Shown here in pieces: positions 44,588 through 55,436 of a stretch of 64,000 bases of DNA. The first letter of the stretch is position 1. The number at the start of each line of letters is the position of its first letter. The notes under the pieces are model-generated. The model saw nothing but the letters and a program-made list of their open reading frames with translations, was not told where the DNA came from and ran no database searches. The stretch lies in assembly GCF_003100395.1 (NCBI RefSeq), contig NZ_CP029210.1:1426001-1490000 (forward strand). The letters run 5' to 3'. A program made the translations under genes and the position numbers. Source of the DNA: Aquabacterium olei. GTDB taxonomy: Bacteria; Pseudomonadota; Gammaproteobacteria; Burkholderiales; Burkholderiaceae_C.

Positions 44588-45088
44588 TCAGACTTCGGTG
44601 GCCTTCGTGATCACCACGTCGTCCAGCGGCACGTCGTCATGGAAGCCCTTGCGACCCGTGCGGACCTTCTCGATCGCGTCGACCACTTCGGTGCCGGCCA
44701 CGACCTTGCCGAACACCGCATAGCCCCAACCCTGGGCCGATTCCGACTTGAAGTTCAGGAAGTCGTTGTTGGCGGCGTTGATGAAGAACTGGGCGCTGGC
44801 CGAGTGCGGTGCGCTGGTGCGGGCCATGGCAATGGTGTACTTGTCGTTCTTCAGGCCGTTGTTGGCCTCGTTCTGGATTTCGCCGCGCGTGGCCTTCTGC
44901 TTCATGCCGGCCTCGAAGCCACCGCCCTGGACCATGAAGCCCTTGATGACGCGGTGAAACACGGTGCCGTCGTAGTGGCCGGCGTTCACGTATTCCAGGA
45001 AGTTGGCAACGGTGATGGGGGCCTTGGCCTCATCGAGTTCCAGGCGGATCACGCCAGCGGTGGTCTGAAGTTCAACGGTCTTGGTCAT
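44588..45088 (-). CDS. ppiB: Cytoplasmic cyclophilin-type peptidyl-prolyl isomerase
   Basis: A 166-residue cyclophilin without signal peptide. [19 protein letters not shown] holds the catalytic Arg, and [16 protein letters not shown] and [16 protein letters not shown] follow. It catalyses cis-trans isomerisation of prolyl bonds in the cytoplasm. Paralogue of the preceding gene, 3 bp apart. Confidence 0.94.
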   Translation of the reverse strand: MTKTVELQTTAGVIRLELDEAKAPITVANFLEYVNAGHYDGTVFHRVIKGFMVQGGGFEAGMKQKATRGEIQNEANNGLKNDKYTIAMARTSAPHSASAQFFINAANNDFLNFKSESAQGWGYAVFGKVVAGTEVVDAIEKVRTGRKGFHDDVPLDDVVITKATEV

Positions 45089-45091
45089 GGC

Positions 45092-45667
45092 TTATTTCTC
45101 GATGACGGCTTGTTTGATGATCACGGGTTCGGCGGGCACGTCGGCGTACATGCCGAGCTGGGTCGTGCGGACCTTGCGGATACGGTCGACCACGTCCATG
45201 CCTTGCGTCACCTTGCCGAAGACGGCGTAGCCGTGGCCGTCCGGCGAACGTGCGGCGTCCAGGAAGGCATTGTCCTTCACATTGATGAAGAACTGCGCGG
45301 TGGCAGAGTGCGGGTCGCGGGTACGTGCCATGGCGACCGTGCCGCGCTGGTTGCTGAGGCCATTCTGGCTCTCGAGCTGAATGGGGGGGCGGGTCGGCTT
45401 CTCCTTGAGGTCGGGCGTCATGCCGCCGCCCTGAATCATGAAGCCGTCGATGACGCGGTGGAAGACCGTGCCGTTGTAGTGGCCCGCCTTGACGTACTGC
45501 ACGAAGTTGTCCACGGTGCGTGGGGCCTTGGCAGCGTCCAGTTGCAGCACGATGTCGCCTTGCGTGGTGACCAGCTTCACGGTCTGGGCCTGTGCCGCGA
45601 ATGCGGCGGTCACGCAGGTGACGGCCAGAGCGAGGCGCGCAAGACGCCGCAGGGTGTGGTGCATCAT
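45092..45667 (-). CDS. ppiA: Periplasmic cyclophilin-type peptidyl-prolyl isomerase
   Basis: A 191-residue cyclophilin with an N-terminal signal peptide ([19 protein letters not shown]) and the same core as ppiB ([31 protein letters not shown]). The pair probably arose by tandem duplication, one copy exported. Overlaps the upstream L,D-transpeptidase stop by 4 bp. Confidence 0.93.
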   Translation of the reverse strand: MMHHTLRRLARLALAVTCVTAAFAAQAQTVKLVTTQGDIVLQLDAAKAPRTVDNFVQYVKAGHYNGTVFHRVIDGFMIQGGGMTPDLKEKPTRPPIQLESQNGLSNQRGTVAMARTRDPHSATAQFFINVKDNAFLDAARSPDGHGYAVFGKVTQGMDVVDRIRKVRTTQLGMYADVPAEPVIIKQAVIEK

Positions 45668-46992
45668 CCGATCACTCCTTCATAGAAGATTTTCCAGAGG
45701 CCGCCTTCCTTGCCCCAGTACTGGCGCTTGATGGCGCCGGTGCGCTGACCTTCGACGATCTCGCCAAAGGTCACGACGAGCACGTCGCCCTTGTCGCGCC
45801 AGCCGAGGATAGCAAGGTCTTTCAACTGCACGCCCCGCCCGCGTTGTTGCACGACATCGCGTTCGAGCAACTGACGCCACTGCGTGATGTCCCTGTTGCC
45901 GGCCGAGAACTGGCTCGAGTAGAAGGACATCAGACGGTTCAGGTCACCGTTGGTGCGCGCGACGCGCCAGCCCTCGATGAGGTTGTTGAGCGCGCGGCGT
46001 TCCGGCTCGCGCTGGTCCGGCTTGATCCACTGCAGCTGCTGGGCGATCACGACGGGCGTCGTGCGGGGCTGAACCCTCTGCAGAATCGTCTGAAGCTCGG
46101 GGTTCGCAAGCGCCACGCAGCCGTCGGTGCTGTTGGGGCTGCGGGCGTAGCTTTCGCTGGGCACCCCATGCAGCCAGATGCCACTGCCGGTGCGGCCGAG
46201 GCGGCGGTCATACTCGTTCGGGTAGTTCAGAGGCAGGGCGCCCACGCCGTAGAAATCCGTCAGCTGGCTCGACTCAAGTCGGCTGGTGATGTAGTACACC
46301 CCGAGCGGCGTGCGTTGGTCGCCCTCGGCGCGCTTGTCTGTGCCGAGTCGCCCCACCGATGCGTAATGGTCGGCCACCAGCGTCAGACCCTTGGGGCCGT
46401 TCTCGAACAGGTAGAGACGCGAGCGGCTCGCGTCCACCGCGATGGCGTGTCGGGTGGTGGAGGGAACCTCGATGAACTGAGCGGGCAGGGCGCCGGCCGG
46501 GGGGCGCTCGGTGAGTGCCGCCATGCGGCGGCTGGCCTCGGTGCGCAGTTGCTCCAGGCGCTGCGGCGCCCGCCCGACGAGGGGCGCGGGGGCGTGCCCC
46601 ATGGCCGGCAAGGCGTGGGTGCGGGCAAGCAGCAGGTCGCCGTACACCAGTTGAGCCAGCTGAAAATTCGGGACGTCCTGCACGAGCGCCTGGGCCTTGT
46701 CGAGCGCTTGCCTGGCCTGCCCCTGTCCGATCAGACGGTAGATCTCAAGCAGGCGTGCCTCGGCCGGCGCGGCCTGCCTGGGGAGCGGCGGGATGGCCGG
46801 GGTGGCGGGCCGCACATTGGCGCGCACGATCCTGGCCGGTTCGACCACCTTCTGCCGGGGCGATGAGGCGTGCGACGCCACAGGCAGCAGCATTGCAACC
46901 CAAGTCGCTGCAACCAGCCCTCTTCGGGTGAGACGCCCAGGCCACCCCGCTGCCCGACTGGCTGGCGGGTGGCGCCACTCACGCATCGTCAC
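45664..46992 (-). CDS. L,D-transpeptidase with C-terminal NTF2-like domain
   Basis: A 442-residue exported protein (signal [19 protein letters not shown]). A helical segment follows (70-130), then the YkuD catalytic domain with [25 protein letters not shown] and the active site [11 protein letters not shown]...STDGCVAL (His and Cys). The last 100 residues are an NTF2/SnoaL-like domain (INQL-type W-R...YSSQFSAG...GLWKIFYEG). Such enzymes link peptidoglycan or attach/detach lipoproteins; which reaction is unknown. Overlaps its neighbours at both ends by ATGA. Confidence 0.88.
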   Translation of the reverse strand: MTMREWRHPPASRAAGWPGRLTRRGLVAATWVAMLLPVASHASSPRQKVVEPARIVRANVRPATPAIPPLPRQAAPAEARLLEIYRLIGQGQARQALDKAQALVQDVPNFQLAQLVYGDLLLARTHALPAMGHAPAPLVGRAPQRLEQLRTEASRRMAALTERPPAGALPAQFIEVPSTTRHAIAVDASRSRLYLFENGPKGLTLVADHYASVGRLGTDKRAEGDQRTPLGVYYITSRLESSQLTDFYGVGALPLNYPNEYDRRLGRTGSGIWLHGVPSESYARSPNSTDGCVALANPELQTILQRVQPRTTPVVIAQQLQWIKPDQREPERRALNNLIEGWRVARTNGDLNRLMSFYSSQFSAGNRDITQWRQLLERDVVQQRGRGVQLKDLAILGWRDKGDVLVVTFGEIVEGQRTGAIKRQYWGKEGGLWKIFYEGVIG

Positions 46993-48059
46993 GAGCCCGT
47001 GCTTTCCTTCACGATGACCCAGCTGTTGCCGCGCTGTACCAGATCCAGTCGCTTGCCGCTGCTCACACTCAGGCTGTCGGCCTTGTAATCCTGACGGAAA
47101 CGGGCCACCGCCTTGTTGCCGTCGACCTCGATGCGCAGGTTGCTGATGCGCACCGAAATGCTGCGCTTGCCATTGATGCGATCACGACGCTCTTCCTCCC
47201 AGGCCTTGCGGCTCTTGCCGCCGTCGAAGTCGCGTGCGTAGGCAGCAAAGTAGTCCTTGAGGTCCTTGCGGCCCCAGGCGTCGGCCCAGGCGCGCACGGC
47301 GGCCTCGACGTCCTTGGCGCGGTGATCGGCCTTCGGTTCGGCCGGCGCAGGCTTGGGTTCGGGGGCTGGCGCCGGAGCCGGCTTGGCGGCCGGCGGTGCA
47401 GGCGGCGGCTTGACGGCGGGCGGTGGGGTCACCGGAGCCGGCGTGGCCGACGGCGGCGTAACGGGCGTCGGCGCCGGTGCGGGTGACGGAGCCTGGCCGG
47501 CTGCGGCCACCATGCTGTTGCGCTCCTTGGGGAACAGGTCGCGGATCATCGCGAGCTTGGGCGCCACAGCCGAGCGGGTGTCGATCTGCAGCGCTTTGGA
47601 GTAAGCCTGGCTGGCCAGCTTCGCGTAGACGTCGCCGAGGTTTTCGTAGGCGGTGGCGTAGCTGGGGTTGGTGCGGATCGCCATCTCGAGCGCCGTGCGA
47701 GCCTTGTCGTACTGGCCCTGCTGCGCATACAGCACAGCCAGGTTGTTGAACGGCTCGGGCAGCTCGGGGAAGTCTTCCGTGAGCTTGGTGAAGGCCGTGA
47801 TGGCTTCGGCACTGCGGCCCGCCTGCGACAGGCTGATGCCACGCAGGAATCGCATCATCGGGTCGCGCGGCTTGCTGGAGAGGAACTGGTCGGCCTTCTG
47901 CAGTGCCTCGGCATTCTTGCCTGCCGACAGCAGGCGCTGGACATCGGCCACATCGTCGGCGCGGGCGCCGAAGGCCGCAACGGACAGGGATGCGACGAGC
48001 AGAACCTTCGCTGCCAGGGAGGTCAGGCGAAGGCCGACATGGGGCACTGCAACTTGCAT
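46989..48059 (-). CDS. TPR-repeat exported protein with Pro/Ala linker and NTF2-like domain
   Basis: A 356-residue protein: signal peptide ([19 protein letters not shown]), three TPR repeats (about 35-165), a long proline/alanine-rich linker (190-245) and a C-terminal domain (255-356) of NTF2-like type ending [11 protein letters not shown]. That domain resembles the end of the adjacent L,D-transpeptidase. First gene of the operon that runs to lpxH. The start at 48059 (MQVAVPHVG) gives a proper signal peptide; a longer version from 48134 is less likely. A cell-envelope role is inferred. Confidence 0.82.
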   Translation of the reverse strand: MQVAVPHVGLRLTSLAAKVLLVASLSVAAFGARADDVADVQRLLSAGKNAEALQKADQFLSSKPRDPMMRFLRGISLSQAGRSAEAITAFTKLTEDFPELPEPFNNLAVLYAQQGQYDKARTALEMAIRTNPSYATAYENLGDVYAKLASQAYSKALQIDTRSAVAPKLAMIRDLFPKERNSMVAAAGQAPSPAPAPTPVTPPSATPAPVTPPPAVKPPPAPPAAKPAPAPAPEPKPAPAEPKADHRAKDVEAAVRAWADAWGRKDLKDYFAAYARDFDGGKSRKAWEEERRDRINGKRSISVRISNLRIEVDGNKAVARFRQDYKADSLSVSSGKRLDLVQRGNSWVIVKESTGS

Positions 48060-48204
48060 GGGATCGTGTACCGGTTGAAGGGGACTGCGGGCGGCCTCGA
48101 ACGGGCGCCTTGCGCGCGGCTGGCGGTCGTTCAAGACCGGTTGAGGATAGCAGCGCCATGAAGCCGTCGGACTCGACGATCTCCCTGATCCGCGGGCCTC
48201 CCGC

Positions 48205-48210
48205 TATACT
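48205..48210 (+). promoter_or_regulatory. Candidate -10 of cysS
   Basis: TATACT in the divergent 290-bp gap between the TPR gene and cysS (48060-48349), with only a weak -35 (TCCCTG, 17 bp upstream). A leader of about 130 nt would result. The rest of the gap shows no gene. Confidence 0.4.
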
Positions 48211-48349
48211 TCGGCGATTGTATCTGAGCGGTGGCGAGCGCCTTCCCGGCGCGCACTGGGCTGAGGCGCGTCTGTCGTCCAGGATTCCGGTGCCTGTGTG
48301 TTCCGAGGTCCAAGCCCTGTACCTGTCTGCCGCCCGCCACGAATTCCTC

Positions 48350-49735
48350 ATGAGTCTGCGCTTATTCAACAGCCTGTCGCGTCAGGTCGAGCCCTTTGTA
48401 CCGATGACGCCGGGTCAGGTCCGCATGTATGTGTGCGGCATGACGATCTACGACCTGTGCCACGTGGGCCACGCCCGCATGATGATGGCGTTCGACGTGG
48501 TGCAGCGCTGGCTGCGCGCGAGCGGTCTGCAGGTCACCTACGTCCGCAACATCACCGACATCGATGACAAGATCATTCGACGTGCGGTGGAACGTGGCAT
48601 CACCATCCGCCAGCTCACCGAAGAGATGGCCGCGGCCATGCACGAGGACATTGCCGCGCTGGGCATCGAGCCGCCGACGCATGAGCCGCGTGCCACCGAG
48701 TACGTGCCGCAGATGCTGAGCCTCATCAGCCGACTGGAAGCGCGTGGCCTGGCCTATCGGGCGCCGAGTGGCGACGTGAACTACGCCGTGCGCAAGTTCG
48801 AGGGCTATGGCAAGCTGTCCGGCAAGTCGCTCGACCAGTTGCGCGCCGGCGAGCGCGTCGCGGTGGACGACGGCAAGCAGGATCCGATGGACTTCGTGCT
48901 CTGGAAGGCCGCCAAACCGGAAGAGCCGGCTGACGCCAAGTACGACTCGGAGTACGGTGCGGGCCGGCCTGGCTGGCACATCGAGTGCTCGGCCATGAGC
49001 TGCAGTCTGCTGGGCGAGCAGTTCGACATCCACGGCGGCGGCCTGGATCTCCAGTTCCCTCACCACGAAAACGAGATTGCGCAAAGCGAAGGGGCCACGG
49101 GCAAACGCTTCGTCAACTACTGGTTGCACAATGGCTTCGTCAACGTCGACAACGAGAAGATGTCGAAGAGCCTGGGCAACTTCTTCACCATCCGCGAGGT
49201 GCTGAAGCAGTACGACGGCGAGACCATCCGCTTCTTCATGCTGCGCACGCACTACCGCAGCCCCTTCAACTACAGCGACGCGGGGCTGGACGATGCCCGC
49301 AGCGGGTTGCGTCGCCTCTACACCGCGCTGGATGCGGCCGGCGAGGTGGCCGCTGTCGAGGTGGACTGGAGCGATCCTCAGGCGGCCCGTTTCAAGGCCG
49401 CGATGGACGAGGACTTCAACACGCCCATCGCCCTGTCGGTGCTGTTCGACCTGGCTGCGGAACTGAACCGTTCCAGCTCGCCTGCCGTGGCCCAGCAGTT
49501 GAAGGCGCTGGCAGGGGTGCTCGGCCTGCTGCAGCAGCAGCCGAAGGCCTACCTGCAGGGTGGGGCCATGGCCGCTGGCCTGGATGCCGCCACCATCGAA
49601 GGGCTGATTGCCCGCCGTGCCGAAGCCAAGAAGGTGCGCGATTTCGCGGGTGCCGATCGCATTCGCGACGAACTGGCCGCGCAGGGTGTGGTGTTGAAGG
49701 ACGGTCCCCAAGGCACGACCTGGGTGAAAGCCTGA
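48350..49735 (+). CDS. cysS: Cysteinyl-tRNA synthetase
   Basis: A 461-residue class I synthetase. Zinc/active-site [17 protein letters not shown] (HIGH-like HVGH), [13 protein letters not shown], and [10 protein letters not shown]-terminus [16 protein letters not shown] fixes the ATG at 48350. Divergent from the TPR operon; its stop overlaps the next ATG. Confidence 0.97.
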   Translation: MSLRLFNSLSRQVEPFVPMTPGQVRMYVCGMTIYDLCHVGHARMMMAFDVVQRWLRASGLQVTYVRNITDIDDKIIRRAVERGITIRQLTEEMAAAMHEDIAALGIEPPTHEPRATEYVPQMLSLISRLEARGLAYRAPSGDVNYAVRKFEGYGKLSGKSLDQLRAGERVAVDDGKQDPMDFVLWKAAKPEEPADAKYDSEYGAGRPGWHIECSAMSCSLLGEQFDIHGGGLDLQFPHHENEIAQSEGATGKRFVNYWLHNGFVNVDNEKMSKSLGNFFTIREVLKQYDGETIRFFMLRTHYRSPFNYSDAGLDDARSGLRRLYTALDAAGEVAAVEVDWSDPQAARFKAAMDEDFNTPIALSVLFDLAAELNRSSSPAVAQQLKALAGVLGLLQQQPKAYLQGGAMAAGLDAATIEGLIARRAEAKKVRDFAGADRIRDELAAQGVVLKDGPQGTTWVKA

Positions 49736-50430
49736 TGCCGAACGCCCCTCTGTCAACGATGGGTGCAGCCCAGACGAGCACCAGCCTGGTCACGCCCACT
49801 TACTGGGACGACGCCTGTCGCCATCTGGCCAAGCGCGATCGCGTGATGCGCAAGCTGGTGGCCGATCACGGCCATGCACGCCTCTACACGCGTGGCGATG
49901 CCTTCACCACCCTGGCGCGTTCGATCGTGGGCCAGCAGGTGTCGGTGGCGTCGGCGCAGGCGGTGTGGAACCGTCTGCTTGGCCTGTTCGAGGTCGAGTC
50001 CGAAGATGCGCGGGGCCCGCTGAAGGTGCAGGACCTGCTGCGCGTCGAGCCCGATGTGCTGCGCAAGGTGGGTTTGTCTGCGCGCAAGGTGGATTACCTG
50101 CGCGACCTGGCCGGCCACTTCGACAACGGCCAGGTGCATGTGAGCGACTGGCAGAAGATGGACGACGAGGCCATCATCGAGGAACTGACCGACATTCGCG
50201 GCATCGGTCGTTGGACGGCCGAGATGTTCCTGATCTTCCACCTGCTGCGTCCGAACGTGCTGCCCCTTGACGACGTGGGGCTCATCAAGGGCATCAGCCA
50301 GAACTATTTCAGCGGTGAACCCGTGTCGCGTGCCGAGGCACGCGACGTGGCCGAGGCCTGGGCACCGTACCGTACCGTGGGCACCTGGTATCTTTGGCGC
50401 AGCCTTGATCCGCTGCCCTCCGACGCCTGA
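49735..50430 (+). CDS. DNA-3-methyladenine glycosylase II-type (AlkA/HhH-GPD)
   Basis: A 231-residue base-excision enzyme. SIVGQQVSVASAQAVWNRL, the helix-hairpin-helix LTDIRGIGRWTAEMFLIF and the catalytic aspartate in NVLPLDDVGLIKG are visible. It removes alkylated purines. Starts in a TGATG overlap with cysS, so it is translationally coupled. Lacks the N-terminal domain of E. coli AlkA, as usual for the short type. Confidence 0.9.
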   Translation: MPNAPLSTMGAAQTSTSLVTPTYWDDACRHLAKRDRVMRKLVADHGHARLYTRGDAFTTLARSIVGQQVSVASAQAVWNRLLGLFEVESEDARGPLKVQDLLRVEPDVLRKVGLSARKVDYLRDLAGHFDNGQVHVSDWQKMDDEAIIEELTDIRGIGRWTAEMFLIFHLLRPNVLPLDDVGLIKGISQNYFSGEPVSRAEARDVAEAWAPYRTVGTWYLWRSLDPLPSDA

Positions 50431-50463
50431 TCGCGTGCCAGCCTGAGAGAAGAAGGATCCGCC

Positions 50464-51435
50464 ATGAGCAAAAGACACTTCCTGGAGTTCGAGCAACCGA
50501 TTGCCGAACTGGAATCCAAGATCGAAGAGCTGCGTTATGTGCAGAGCGAATCGGCTGTCGACATCTCTGAAGAAATCGACCGCCTGAGCAAGAAGAGCCA
50601 GCTGCTCACCAAGGACATCTATGCCAGCCTGACGCCGTGGCAGGTGACGCAGATCGCGCGTCATCCGCAGCGTCCGTACACGCTGGACTACGTCAACGAG
50701 CTGTTCACCGATTTCCAGGAAATGCACGGTGACCGCCACTACGCCGACGACCTGTCGATCGTGGGTGGGCTGGCGCGGTTCAATGGCCAGGCGTGCATGG
50801 TGCTGGGCCATCAAAAGGGCCGTGACACCAAGGAGCGCGCGGCGCGCAACTTCGGCATGTCGCGCCCCGAGGGCTATCGCAAGGCGTTGCGCCTGATGCA
50901 GACGGCCGAGAAGTTCGGCCTGCCGGTGTTCACTTTCGTGGACACGCCGGGTGCCTATCCGGGCATCGGCGCGGAAGAGCGCAACCAGTCCGAGGCCATC
51001 GGCCGCAACATCTTCGAAATGGCCAAGCTGGAAGTGCCCATCATCACCACCATCATCGGTGAAGGTGGTTCGGGCGGCGCGCTGGCCATCAGCGTGGCCG
51101 ACCAGGTGCTGATGATGCAGTACTCGGTGTACTCGGTGATTTCGCCCGAGGGCTGTGCGTCCATCCTGTGGAAGACGGCTGAAAAGGCGTCGGACGCGGC
51201 CGAAGCGCTGGGCATCACGGCACACCGCCTGAAGGCGCTGGGCCTGGTGGACAAGATTGTGAGCGAGCCGGTGGGCGGCGCACACCGCGACCACAAGCAG
51301 GCCGCAGCCAACCTGAAGCGCGGTCTGAACGACGCGCTGCGCCAGGTCAGCGACCTGAAGGTGAAGGACCTGCTGCAGACGCGCTACGACCGTCTGCAGA
51401 GCTACGGCCGGTTCACCGACACCAAGGAGCGTTGA
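50464..51435 (+). CDS. accA: Acetyl-CoA carboxylase carboxyltransferase subunit alpha
   Basis: A 323-residue crotonase-fold subunit: [19 protein letters not shown] at the start, [42 protein letters not shown] and [11 protein letters not shown]. It transfers carboxyl from biotin to acetyl-CoA for fatty-acid synthesis. AGAAGGAT precedes it. Its stop is shared with the TTG start proposed for tilS. Confidence 0.97.
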   Translation: MSKRHFLEFEQPIAELESKIEELRYVQSESAVDISEEIDRLSKKSQLLTKDIYASLTPWQVTQIARHPQRPYTLDYVNELFTDFQEMHGDRHYADDLSIVGGLARFNGQACMVLGHQKGRDTKERAARNFGMSRPEGYRKALRLMQTAEKFGLPVFTFVDTPGAYPGIGAEERNQSEAIGRNIFEMAKLEVPIITTIIGEGGSGGALAISVADQVLMMQYSVYSVISPEGCASILWKTAEKASDAAEALGITAHRLKALGLVDKIVSEPVGGAHRDHKQAAANLKRGLNDALRQVSDLKVKDLLQTRYDRLQSYGRFTDTKER

Positions 51436-52811
51436 GCGCGACCGTGCTTGAAGGCCCGGCCGTGGTGGCCGTGGCCTGCAGCGGGGGGCGGGACTCCCTG
51501 GCGCTGCTCCATGCGACCGCCAGTGCCGCACGCGATGTGCCGGGGTTGGCGGTCGTTGCATTTCACGTGCACCACGGCCTGAGCGCCCATGCCGATGCAT
51601 GGCAGGCGCACGTCGAGCGCTGCTGTGCGGCCTGGGTCAAGCAGGGCCTGCCGGTGCGCTGCATGGTGCGCCGCGTTCAGTGCGCGGACGATGGGCGAGG
51701 CGTGGAGGCTGCAGCCCGTGCCGCGCGGTATGAGGCCCTGCGCGACATGGCGCGGGAAGCCGGTGCAGACCGCGTGCTGCTGGCGCACCACCGCCGGGAT
51801 CAGGCCGAAACCGTGTTGCTGCAAGCCTTGCGCGGTGGCAGCGCAGCCGGCCTGGCGGCCATGCCGCGTGAGGCATGGCGAGGTGGCATTTGCTGGATCC
51901 GTCCGTGGCTTGGCCACACGCGGCAGGCGATCGACGCGTACATCGCAGCGCACGGGTTGGCGCCTGTGGAGGATGACAGCAACGACAGCCCCGCCTTTGC
52001 GCGCAACCGCCTGCGCCTGGCGGTGTGGCCGGCGCTGACGCAGGCGTTTCCGGAGGCCGAGGCCGCGCTTGCCGCATCAGCCCGACGGCTGGCCGATGCG
52101 CAGGCCGTGGTTGACCAGGCGGTGACGGGCGCGCTGAACGGGTTGACGGATGGCGCCGGTGCGCTGGATGCGGCGGGTTGGGCGGACCTGGACGCCCCGA
52201 TGCGCCGGTTGATGCTGGTCAAGTGGTCGCAGTGCGGGGGCGGAGCAGGGTGGTCGTCGAGCTGGGTGGAACGCCTGGCCAATGAGGTGCCGGCCTTGTT
52301 GGCGCGTCAGCAGCCTGCTCGCTGGGCCGCGCTTGGCGTGTCGCTTTATCGCGGGCGCTTGCGGTTCGATTCGCCCGGGGGCGGGCAACCTGCTCCGGCG
52401 GCTTGTCCCGCCGAGGTGGTGACGCTCAGCATGCCGCCCGATGGGATGCTGCGCCTGCCCGCCTGGCGCGGGGCCCTGCATGCCGAGCTGGTGTCGGCGC
52501 GGGGTGTGCCTTGGTCGGCCTTGCAAGGGATGCAAGTGGGTGCGCGTGCGGGCGGCGAGCAGTTTCAGGCGGGGCCCGGCAGGCCGGCGCGCTCACTGAA
52601 GAAGCAATACCAGCAGGCCGGTGTGCCGACATGGGCACGCGCAGGCCCGTTGTGCTGGCAGGCCGGCACCTTGCTGTTTGCCCCAGGGCTGGGTATGGAC
52701 GCCCGGCACTGGGCCGCCGAAGGGGGGCCTCAATGGGGGCTGCAGTGGGTGCCCGACGGGCCTGATGGCAGCACGGACACCGGATTGCCGCCTGTTTTGG
52801 TGTCGCGTTAA
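51432..52811 (+). CDS. tilS: tRNA(Ile)-lysidine synthase
   Basis: A 459-residue enzyme with PP-loop [13 protein letters not shown], followed by [17 protein letters not shown] and [20 protein letters not shown], then TilS substrate-binding and C-terminal domains ([15 protein letters not shown]). It converts C34 of tRNA-Ile(CAU) to lysidine. The start is uncertain: TTG at 51432 (overlapping accA stop) or GTG at 51444, which is better spaced from AAGGAG. The longer is listed. Confidence 0.92.
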   Translation: MSATVLEGPAVVAVACSGGRDSLALLHATASAARDVPGLAVVAFHVHHGLSAHADAWQAHVERCCAAWVKQGLPVRCMVRRVQCADDGRGVEAAARAARYEALRDMAREAGADRVLLAHHRRDQAETVLLQALRGGSAAGLAAMPREAWRGGICWIRPWLGHTRQAIDAYIAAHGLAPVEDDSNDSPAFARNRLRLAVWPALTQAFPEAEAALAASARRLADAQAVVDQAVTGALNGLTDGAGALDAAGWADLDAPMRRLMLVKWSQCGGGAGWSSSWVERLANEVPALLARQQPARWAALGVSLYRGRLRFDSPGGGQPAPAACPAEVVTLSMPPDGMLRLPAWRGALHAELVSARGVPWSALQGMQVGARAGGEQFQAGPGRPARSLKKQYQQAGVPTWARAGPLCWQAGTLLFAPGLGMDARHWAAEGGPQWGLQWVPDGPDGSTDTGLPPVLVSR

Positions 52812-52924
52812 GCGTTTCCGCCGAAGAAGCGCGGTTGCGCCGGGCTAAAATCGAAGGTTGATCGCGCATGGTCATCTTCGTGGCCGATTCAATCTGCGGC
52901 GCGGTCTTTTCAACCACATCTGAC

Positions 52925-54181
52925 ATGGCACTGATCGTTCACAAATACGGCGGCACGTCGATGGGCTCCACCGAGCGCATCCGCAACGTGGCCAAGCGCG
53001 TGGCCAAGTGGGTGCGGGCGGGACATCAACTCGTGGTCGTTCCCTCGGCCATGAGCGGTGAGACCAACCGCCTGCTGGGCCTGGCCAAAGAACTCTCCGA
53101 GCGTCCCAGCCCGCGCGAGCTCGACATGATCGCCTCCACGGGCGAGCAGGTGTCCGTGGGGCTGCTGGCCATTGCGCTGCAGGCTGAAGGCGTCGAAGCC
53201 GTCAGCTACGCAGGCTGGCAGGTGCCGGTCAAGACCGACTCGTCGTTCACCAAGGCCCGTATCGAAAGCATCGACGATGCTCGCGTGCGCGCCGACCTGG
53301 CCGCCGGCAAGGTGGTGGTGATCACCGGTTTCCAGGGCGTCGACCCGAACGGCCACATCACGACCCTGGGTCGCGGTGGCTCGGACACCTCGGCCGTGGC
53401 GATCGCCGCGGCCATGAAGGCCGACGAATGCCTGATCTACACCGACGTGGATGGCGTGTACACGACCGACCCCCGCGTGGTGCCGGAAGCCCGTCGCATG
53501 AAGGCCATCAGCTTTGAAGAGATGCTGGAAATGGCCTCGCTGGGCTCGAAGGTCCTGCAGATCCGCTCGGTGGAGTTTGCCGGCAAGTACCGTGTACCGA
53601 CCCGCGTGCTCTCCAGCTTCACCCCCTGGGACATCGACGTGGAAGAAGAAGCCAAGTCGGGCACGCTCATCAGTTTTGAGGAAGACGAGAACATGGAACA
53701 AGCCGTTGTTTCCGGCATCGCGTTCAGCCGCGACGAAGCCAAGATCACCGTGGTCGGCGTGCCCGACACCCCCGGCATCGCCTACCAGATCCTGGGCAAG
53801 GTGGCCGAGGCCAACATCGACGTGGACGTGATCATCCAGAACGTCTCGCACGACGGCAAGACGGATTTCTCGTTCACCGTGCCGCGCGGTGACTACGCCA
53901 AGACCATCGAGTTGCTGCAGACCAAGGTCCAGCCCGCCCTGGGCGCGCGTGAGATCGTGGGCGACCCGAAGATCTGCAAGGTGTCGATCGTCGGCATCGG
54001 CATGCGCAGCCACGTGGGCATCGCCTCGACGATGTTCAAGACGCTGTCGGACGAAGGCATCAACATCCAGATGATCACCACCTCGGAAATCAAGACCTCG
54101 GTCGTGATCGACGAGAAGTACATGGAGCTGGCCGTGCGCGCCCTCCACAAGGCTTTCGGCCTGGATGCATCCAAGGCCTGA
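52925..54181 (+). CDS. lysC: Aspartate kinase
   Basis: A 418-residue enzyme: catalytic [30 protein letters not shown] and [13 protein letters not shown] in residues 1-250, then two ACT regulatory domains. First step of lysine, threonine and methionine synthesis, with feedback control expected. An internal ATG at 53693 (codon 257) with GAGGAA 9 bp before it coincides with the beta-subunit start known in Corynebacterium. The start [10 protein letters not shown] at 52925 is standard. Confidence 0.95.
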   Translation: MALIVHKYGGTSMGSTERIRNVAKRVAKWVRAGHQLVVVPSAMSGETNRLLGLAKELSERPSPRELDMIASTGEQVSVGLLAIALQAEGVEAVSYAGWQVPVKTDSSFTKARIESIDDARVRADLAAGKVVVITGFQGVDPNGHITTLGRGGSDTSAVAIAAAMKADECLIYTDVDGVYTTDPRVVPEARRMKAISFEEMLEMASLGSKVLQIRSVEFAGKYRVPTRVLSSFTPWDIDVEEEAKSGTLISFEEDENMEQAVVSGIAFSRDEAKITVVGVPDTPGIAYQILGKVAEANIDVDVIIQNVSHDGKTDFSFTVPRGDYAKTIELLQTKVQPALGAREIVGDPKICKVSIVGIGMRSHVGIASTMFKTLSDEGINIQMITTSEIKTSVVIDEKYMELAVRALHKAFGLDASKA

Positions 54182-54232
54182 GCGCCGAGCGTTGTTTTGA
54201 GCGCAACAGGCAGACGGCCTGAAATTCTGGGC

Positions 54233-54238
54233 TAGAAT
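54233..54238 (+). promoter_or_regulatory. -10 of tRNA-Ser
   Basis: TAGAAT, 13 bp before the tRNA 5' end, with a weak -35. The GCCTGCTGTTGC discriminator region follows. Confidence 0.5.
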
Positions 54239-54251
54239 GCCTGCTGTTGCT

Positions 54252-54344
54252 GGAGACGTGACCGAGAGGCCGAAGGTGCTCCCCTGCTAAGGGAGTATGT
54301 GGGCAAAACCTGCATCAAGGGTTCGAATCCCTTCGTCTCCGCCA
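54252..54344 (+). tRNA. tRNA-Ser(GCU)
   Basis: A 93-nt cloverleaf with the long variable arm of serine tRNAs. Acceptor GGAGACG/CGTCTCC, anticodon stem CTCCC/GGGAG, loop CTGCTAA (anticodon GCU), T-arm AAGGG-TTCGAAT-CCCTT, encoded GCCA end. Sits between lysC and rdgC. Confidence 0.96.
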
Positions 54345-54351
54345 AAACATG

Positions 54352-54379
54352 AACCCCGAGTGATCCGTCACTCGGGGTT
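54352..54379 (+). terminator. tRNA-Ser terminator
   Basis: Twelve-bp arms AACCCCGAGTGA/TCACTCGGGGTT, TCCG loop, followed by TCTTGTTTC. Starts 7 bp after the tRNA. Confidence 0.85.
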
Positions 54380-54425
54380 TCTTGTTTCTGGGCTTTGATT
54401 TGCTGCGAAGGAAGGACGTACTGCC

Positions 54426-55436
54426 ATGTTCAAGAACCTGACGGTCTATCGCATCGGCTCGGAGTGGGGCACCACGGCGGCCGAGATCGAAACCGAGCTG
54501 GAAAAGTCGCGCTTTGCGCCGTGCGGCGCGTCGCAGGAAAAGTCGGTGGGCTGGCTGGAGCCGCGTGGTGTCGACCACGGCCCGCTGGTCGAGGTGGTCG
54601 ATGGCCAGATCCTGCTCAAGCTCATGGTTGAGCAGAAGGTGGTGCCGGGCTCGGTCGTGAAGCGCCGCTGCGACGAGATCGCTGCGCAGATCGAGAGGCA
54701 GACTGGCCGCAAGCCGGGCAAGAAGCAGATCAAGGAGCTCAAGGAGCAGGCCTTGCACGAGCTGTTGCCCATGGCGTTCACCAAGCAGTCGGTGACGCGG
54801 GTGTGGATTGCGCCCAAGGAGCGCCTGCTGGTGCTGGACACCGGCAGCCAGGCCCGGGCCGAGGAGGTGGTGACCCTGCTGGTGCAGGCCATGCCCGGTT
54901 TTGCCGTGAGCCTGATCCAGACCGAGATGTCGCCTCAGGTTGCGATGGCGCACTGGCTGGGCACGGGGGAGGCCCCTTACGCCTTCACGATCGACCGCGA
55001 GTGCGAGCTCAAGTCGACGGACGAAATGAAGTCGGTCGTGCGCTACGCGCGTCACCCGCTGGACACCGACGAGGTGCGTCAGCACATCGTGAGCGGCAAG
55101 GTGCCGACAAAGGTGGCCATGACCTGGCGCGACCGCGTCTCCTTCCTGCTGACCGAGTCGCTGCAGGTGCGCAAGCTGGCGTTTCTCGATGTGGTGTTCG
55201 AGGGCACGTCGGCTGCAGCGGCCAAGCAGGACAAGGCCGAGTCCTTCGATGCGGATGCGGCCATTGCCACGGGCGAGTTGATCGAGCTGATTCCGGAGTT
55301 GCTGGACGCGCTGGGTGGCGAATTGGAGCCGGGCAGCATGCCGAAGGAGACGCCGGTGGTGCCTGCAGCCCGTCCGTCCGCGGTGCAGGACACGACGGCG
55401 CCGGCAGAATCGGTCGACGCCCCACCCTGGGCGTGA
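54426..55436 (+). CDS. rdgC: Recombination-associated protein RdgC
   Basis: A 336-residue protein with RdgC blocks MFKNLTVYRI, AFTKQSVTRVWIAPKERLLVLDTGS, ELKSTDEMKSVVRYARHPLDTDEV and RKLAFLDVVFEG. RdgC forms a ring on duplex DNA and limits RecA. A variable, Pro/Ala-rich C-terminus of 40 residues follows. Monocistronic; its stop abuts the convergent hydrolase stop. Confidence 0.93.
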   Translation: MFKNLTVYRIGSEWGTTAAEIETELEKSRFAPCGASQEKSVGWLEPRGVDHGPLVEVVDGQILLKLMVEQKVVPGSVVKRRCDEIAAQIERQTGRKPGKKQIKELKEQALHELLPMAFTKQSVTRVWIAPKERLLVLDTGSQARAEEVVTLLVQAMPGFAVSLIQTEMSPQVAMAHWLGTGEAPYAFTIDRECELKSTDEMKSVVRYARHPLDTDEVRQHIVSGKVPTKVAMTWRDRVSFLLTESLQVRKLAFLDVVFEGTSAAAAKQDKAESFDADAAIATGELIELIPELLDALGGELEPGSMPKETPVVPAARPSAVQDTTAPAESVDAPPWA

